The position numbers and the translations under genes were made by a program. Below the pieces are notes generated by a model. That model searched no databases, was not told the DNA's origin, and saw only the letters and a program-made list of their open reading frames with translations. This document shows positions 59,641 to 61,114 of a stretch of 61,114 bases of DNA, one piece after another (the first letter of the stretch is position 1; every line of letters begins with the position of its first letter). The stretch comes from Acidimicrobiaceae bacterium (GTDB taxonomy: Bacteria; Actinomycetota; Acidimicrobiia; Acidimicrobiales; RAAP-2): contig PNAH01000033.1 of NCBI GenBank assembly GCA_003170315.1, positions 44,432 through 105,545 on the forward strand. Reading direction: 5' to 3'.

Positions 59641-60156
59641 GTGGCCAAGAAGAAACCGACACCCAAGACCGTGAAGGCGCAGCGCATTGGCGTCGTCGAC
59701 ACGATGTTCGCGCGCTTCGACATGGGCGCGTCCGCGCGGGCCGAACTGGAGAGTTGCGCGGGCTACGGCGAGTCCTTCGTCGTCGTCTCTCGCACCGTGC
59801 CGGGCTTCAAGGACCTCGCCGTGGCGGCGATGAACCTCATTCAAAAGGAGGATTGCGCGATCGTCATCGCCCTCGGCATGCCCGGATCGGCGCCCATCGA
59901 CAAACAGTGCGCTCACGAGGCGTCCCAAGGCATCATGCAGGCTCAACTGATGACCGCGACTCCGATTCTCGAGGTCTTCGTTCACGAGGACGAGTCCGAC
60001 GACCCCGACGTCCTCGCCAAGGTCTTCGACGACCGATCGCGCAAGCACGCCCGCAACGCCTACTGGATGCTCTTGGATCCCGACCAGCTGAGTCGACGCG
60101 CGGGCCAGGGCGTGCGCCAAGGTTTCGACGACGCCGGTCCGCTTCCGAGCGAGTAG
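59641..60156 (+). CDS. ribC: Archaeal-type riboflavin synthase (RibC, lumazine-synthase fold)
   Basis: 171 residues. The string IGVVDTMFARFDMG, RTVPGFKDLAVAAMNLI, CAIVIALGMPGSAPIDKQCAHEA, LEVFVHEDE and the ending GQGVRQGFDDAGP follow the archaeal riboflavin synthase closely; that enzyme is a pentamer related to lumazine synthase and unlike the duplicated bacterial RibE. It would make riboflavin from two 6,7-dimethyl-8-ribityllumazine molecules. GTG at 59641 has GGAG four bases upstream; an N-terminal Lys/Pro tail (KKKPTPKT) precedes the fold. No other riboflavin gene is nearby. Confidence 0.85.
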   Translation: MAKKKPTPKTVKAQRIGVVDTMFARFDMGASARAELESCAGYGESFVVVSRTVPGFKDLAVAAMNLIQKEDCAIVIALGMPGSAPIDKQCAHEASQGIMQAQLMTATPILEVFVHEDESDDPDVLAKVFDDRSRKHARNAYWMLLDPDQLSRRAGQGVRQGFDDAGPLPSE

Positions 60157-60218
60157 AGACTCGAACGCTCGGGCTTGGTTATGCTCCACATACCTCGCCG
60201 TAACCCTTAGGAGGACCC

Positions 60219-61114
60219 ATGCCCGAAGCCGTGATTGTCGCCACCGGACGTACTCCCATCGGACGGGCCTTCAAGGGCTCCCTGGTCGACATGCGACCGG
60301 ACGACCTCACAGCGCTCGTCGTGCGCACGGTGTTGGCCAAGCTCCCCGAACTCGATCCGCGAAGCGTCGAAGACCTCATGGTCGGCTGCGGACAGCCGGC
60401 CGGAGAGTCGGGATTCAACGTCGCGCGCGTGGCCGCGCTGCTCGCGGGCCTGCCCGACGTCCCCGGCGTGACGGTCAATCGCTACTGCTCGTCCTCGCTC
60501 CAGACCATTCGCATGGCCGCGCACGCGATCCGCTGCGGCGAGGGTGACGTCTTCGTCGCCGCCGGCGTCGAGACCGTGTCGCGCTTCGCCAGCGGCGCCT
60601 CGGACAGCGGCAAGGCCACCAACGAACTCTTCAGCGACGCCATGGAACGCACGGCCAAGCGCTCCGAGCGCGCCGGCGAGCCGTGGTCTGCGCAGCCCGG
60701 TCTGCCCGACATCTACATCGCCATGGGCCAAACGGCGGAGAACGTCGCGGAGTACGAGAAGGTGAGCCGCCTCGAGATGGACGAGTTCGCCGTTCGTAGT
60801 CAAGAGCTCGCCGTGGCGCACCAGGAGAACGGCTTCTTCGAGCGAGAGATCGTTCCCGTCACCCTGCCCGACGGCACCGTCATGACCAAGGACGACGGTC
60901 CGCGCGCCGGCACCACGCTCGAGCGCCTGGCCACGCTGCAGCCCGTCTTTCGCGAGGGCGGTTCGATCACCGCCGGCAACGCCTGTCCTTTGAATGACGG
61001 CGCCGCGGCGGTCGTGGTGATGAGTGACACGCGGGCCAAGGAGCTCGGCATCAAGCCCCTCGCGCGAATCGTGGCGAGCGGCGTCAGCGGACTCAACCCC
61101 GAGATCATGGGCCT
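60219..61114 (+). CDS. Thiolase (acetyl-CoA acetyltransferase family), 3' end outside window
   Basis: At least 298 residues before the window edge. It begins MPEAVIVATGRTPIGRAFKG, has the active-site Cys in VNRYCSSSLQT, and the ITAGNACPLNDGAAAVVVMSD region. It catalyses thiolytic cleavage or condensation of acyl-CoA. A strong TTAGGAGGACCC ribosome site precedes the ATG. Compared with the thiolase-like gene at 1318, this one has the ordinary catalytic Cys. The C-terminal His-Cys part is missing only because the window ends. Confidence 0.9.
   Translation, partial: MPEAVIVATGRTPIGRAFKGSLVDMRPDDLTALVVRTVLAKLPELDPRSVEDLMVGCGQPAGESGFNVARVAALLAGLPDVPGVTVNRYCSSSLQTIRMAAHAIRCGEGDVFVAAGVETVSRFASGASDSGKATNELFSDAMERTAKRSERAGEPWSAQPGLPDIYIAMGQTAENVAEYEKVSRLEMDEFAVRSQELAVAHQENGFFEREIVPVTLPDGTVMTKDDGPRAGTTLERLATLQPVFREGGSITAGNACPLNDGAAAVVVMSDTRAKELGIKPLARIVASGVSGLNPEIMG

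Overview
The window looks like a chromosome segment from a moderately GC-rich actinobacterium, most plausibly an acidimicrobial lineage. That placement is inferred from content, not from a marker gene: two F420-type luciferase-like oxidoreductases, several fatty-acyl-CoA gene sets, a mycothiol-style DinB protein, a cp-ATP-grasp/alpha-E/transglutaminase cluster, and many genes that appear to be transcribed without a leader (a TANNNT box ending exactly 6 nt before the start codon).

Layout. 1-5.7 kb: a tightly coupled plus-strand operon for acyl-CoA (lipid or steroid side-chain) breakdown: SDR, DUF35, thiolase-like, acyl-CoA dehydrogenase, second SDR and two MaoC-type hydratases. 5.8-10.6 kb: an accessory, defence-like block. 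It holds a PD-(D/E)XK nuclease/DUF2075 helicase fusion, an AT-rich Fic/Doc protein that seems fused to IF2_N-like and HicA-like domains, a decayed 3' half of a tRNA-Lys(CTT) and an EVE-HNH endonuclease. 10.6-15.5 kb: a short acyl-CoA dehydrogenase-like gene, a MarR/MFS efflux pair with a clear operator, a DinB protein, a membrane protein and an F420-type oxidoreductase.

15.7-27.8 kb: a ten-gene minus-strand sugar operon. In transcription order it has a ROK repressor, a GmhA-type phosphoheptose isomerase, a ROK kinase, an ABC sugar importer, a GH38 mannosidase, the MalK-like ATPase and a split transketolase. Together these enzymes would suffice to take up a mannosidic glycoside, release the sugar, phosphorylate it, isomerise it and feed it to the pentose phosphate pathway. 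The intact zinc tetrad of the isomerase makes D-manno-heptose a credible substrate. A 17-bp-spaced promoter with a palindrome in its spacer drives the repressor end. 27.8-36.7 kb: small conserved proteins and a decayed gene duplicate, an ECF sigma factor with a DUF4349 partner, a VOC protein, a desaturase, an SDR, a YCII protein coupled to a DUF6596-type sigma factor that seems to start with CTG, and a secreted protein.

36.7-41.5 kb: an HpnA-like epimerase with a class III aminotransferase and an SDR lacking the catalytic Tyr/Lys, then overlapping genes for an M15-type peptidase and a YkuD-type transpeptidase. 41.5-51.8 kb: the transglutaminase/alpha-E/cp-ATP-grasp cluster, a tyrosine phosphatase, a GNAT enzyme, an FtsX-type permease, an aldo/keto reductase and an APC permease. 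52-56.3 kb: a two-domain glycosyltransferase and a YfhO-type membrane protein. 56.5-61.1 kb: PPK2, an F420-type oxidoreductase, an acyl-CoA dehydrogenase, an archaeal-type riboflavin synthase and a thiolase cut by the window edge. No rRNA, intact tRNA, CRISPR array, integrase or transposase was seen.
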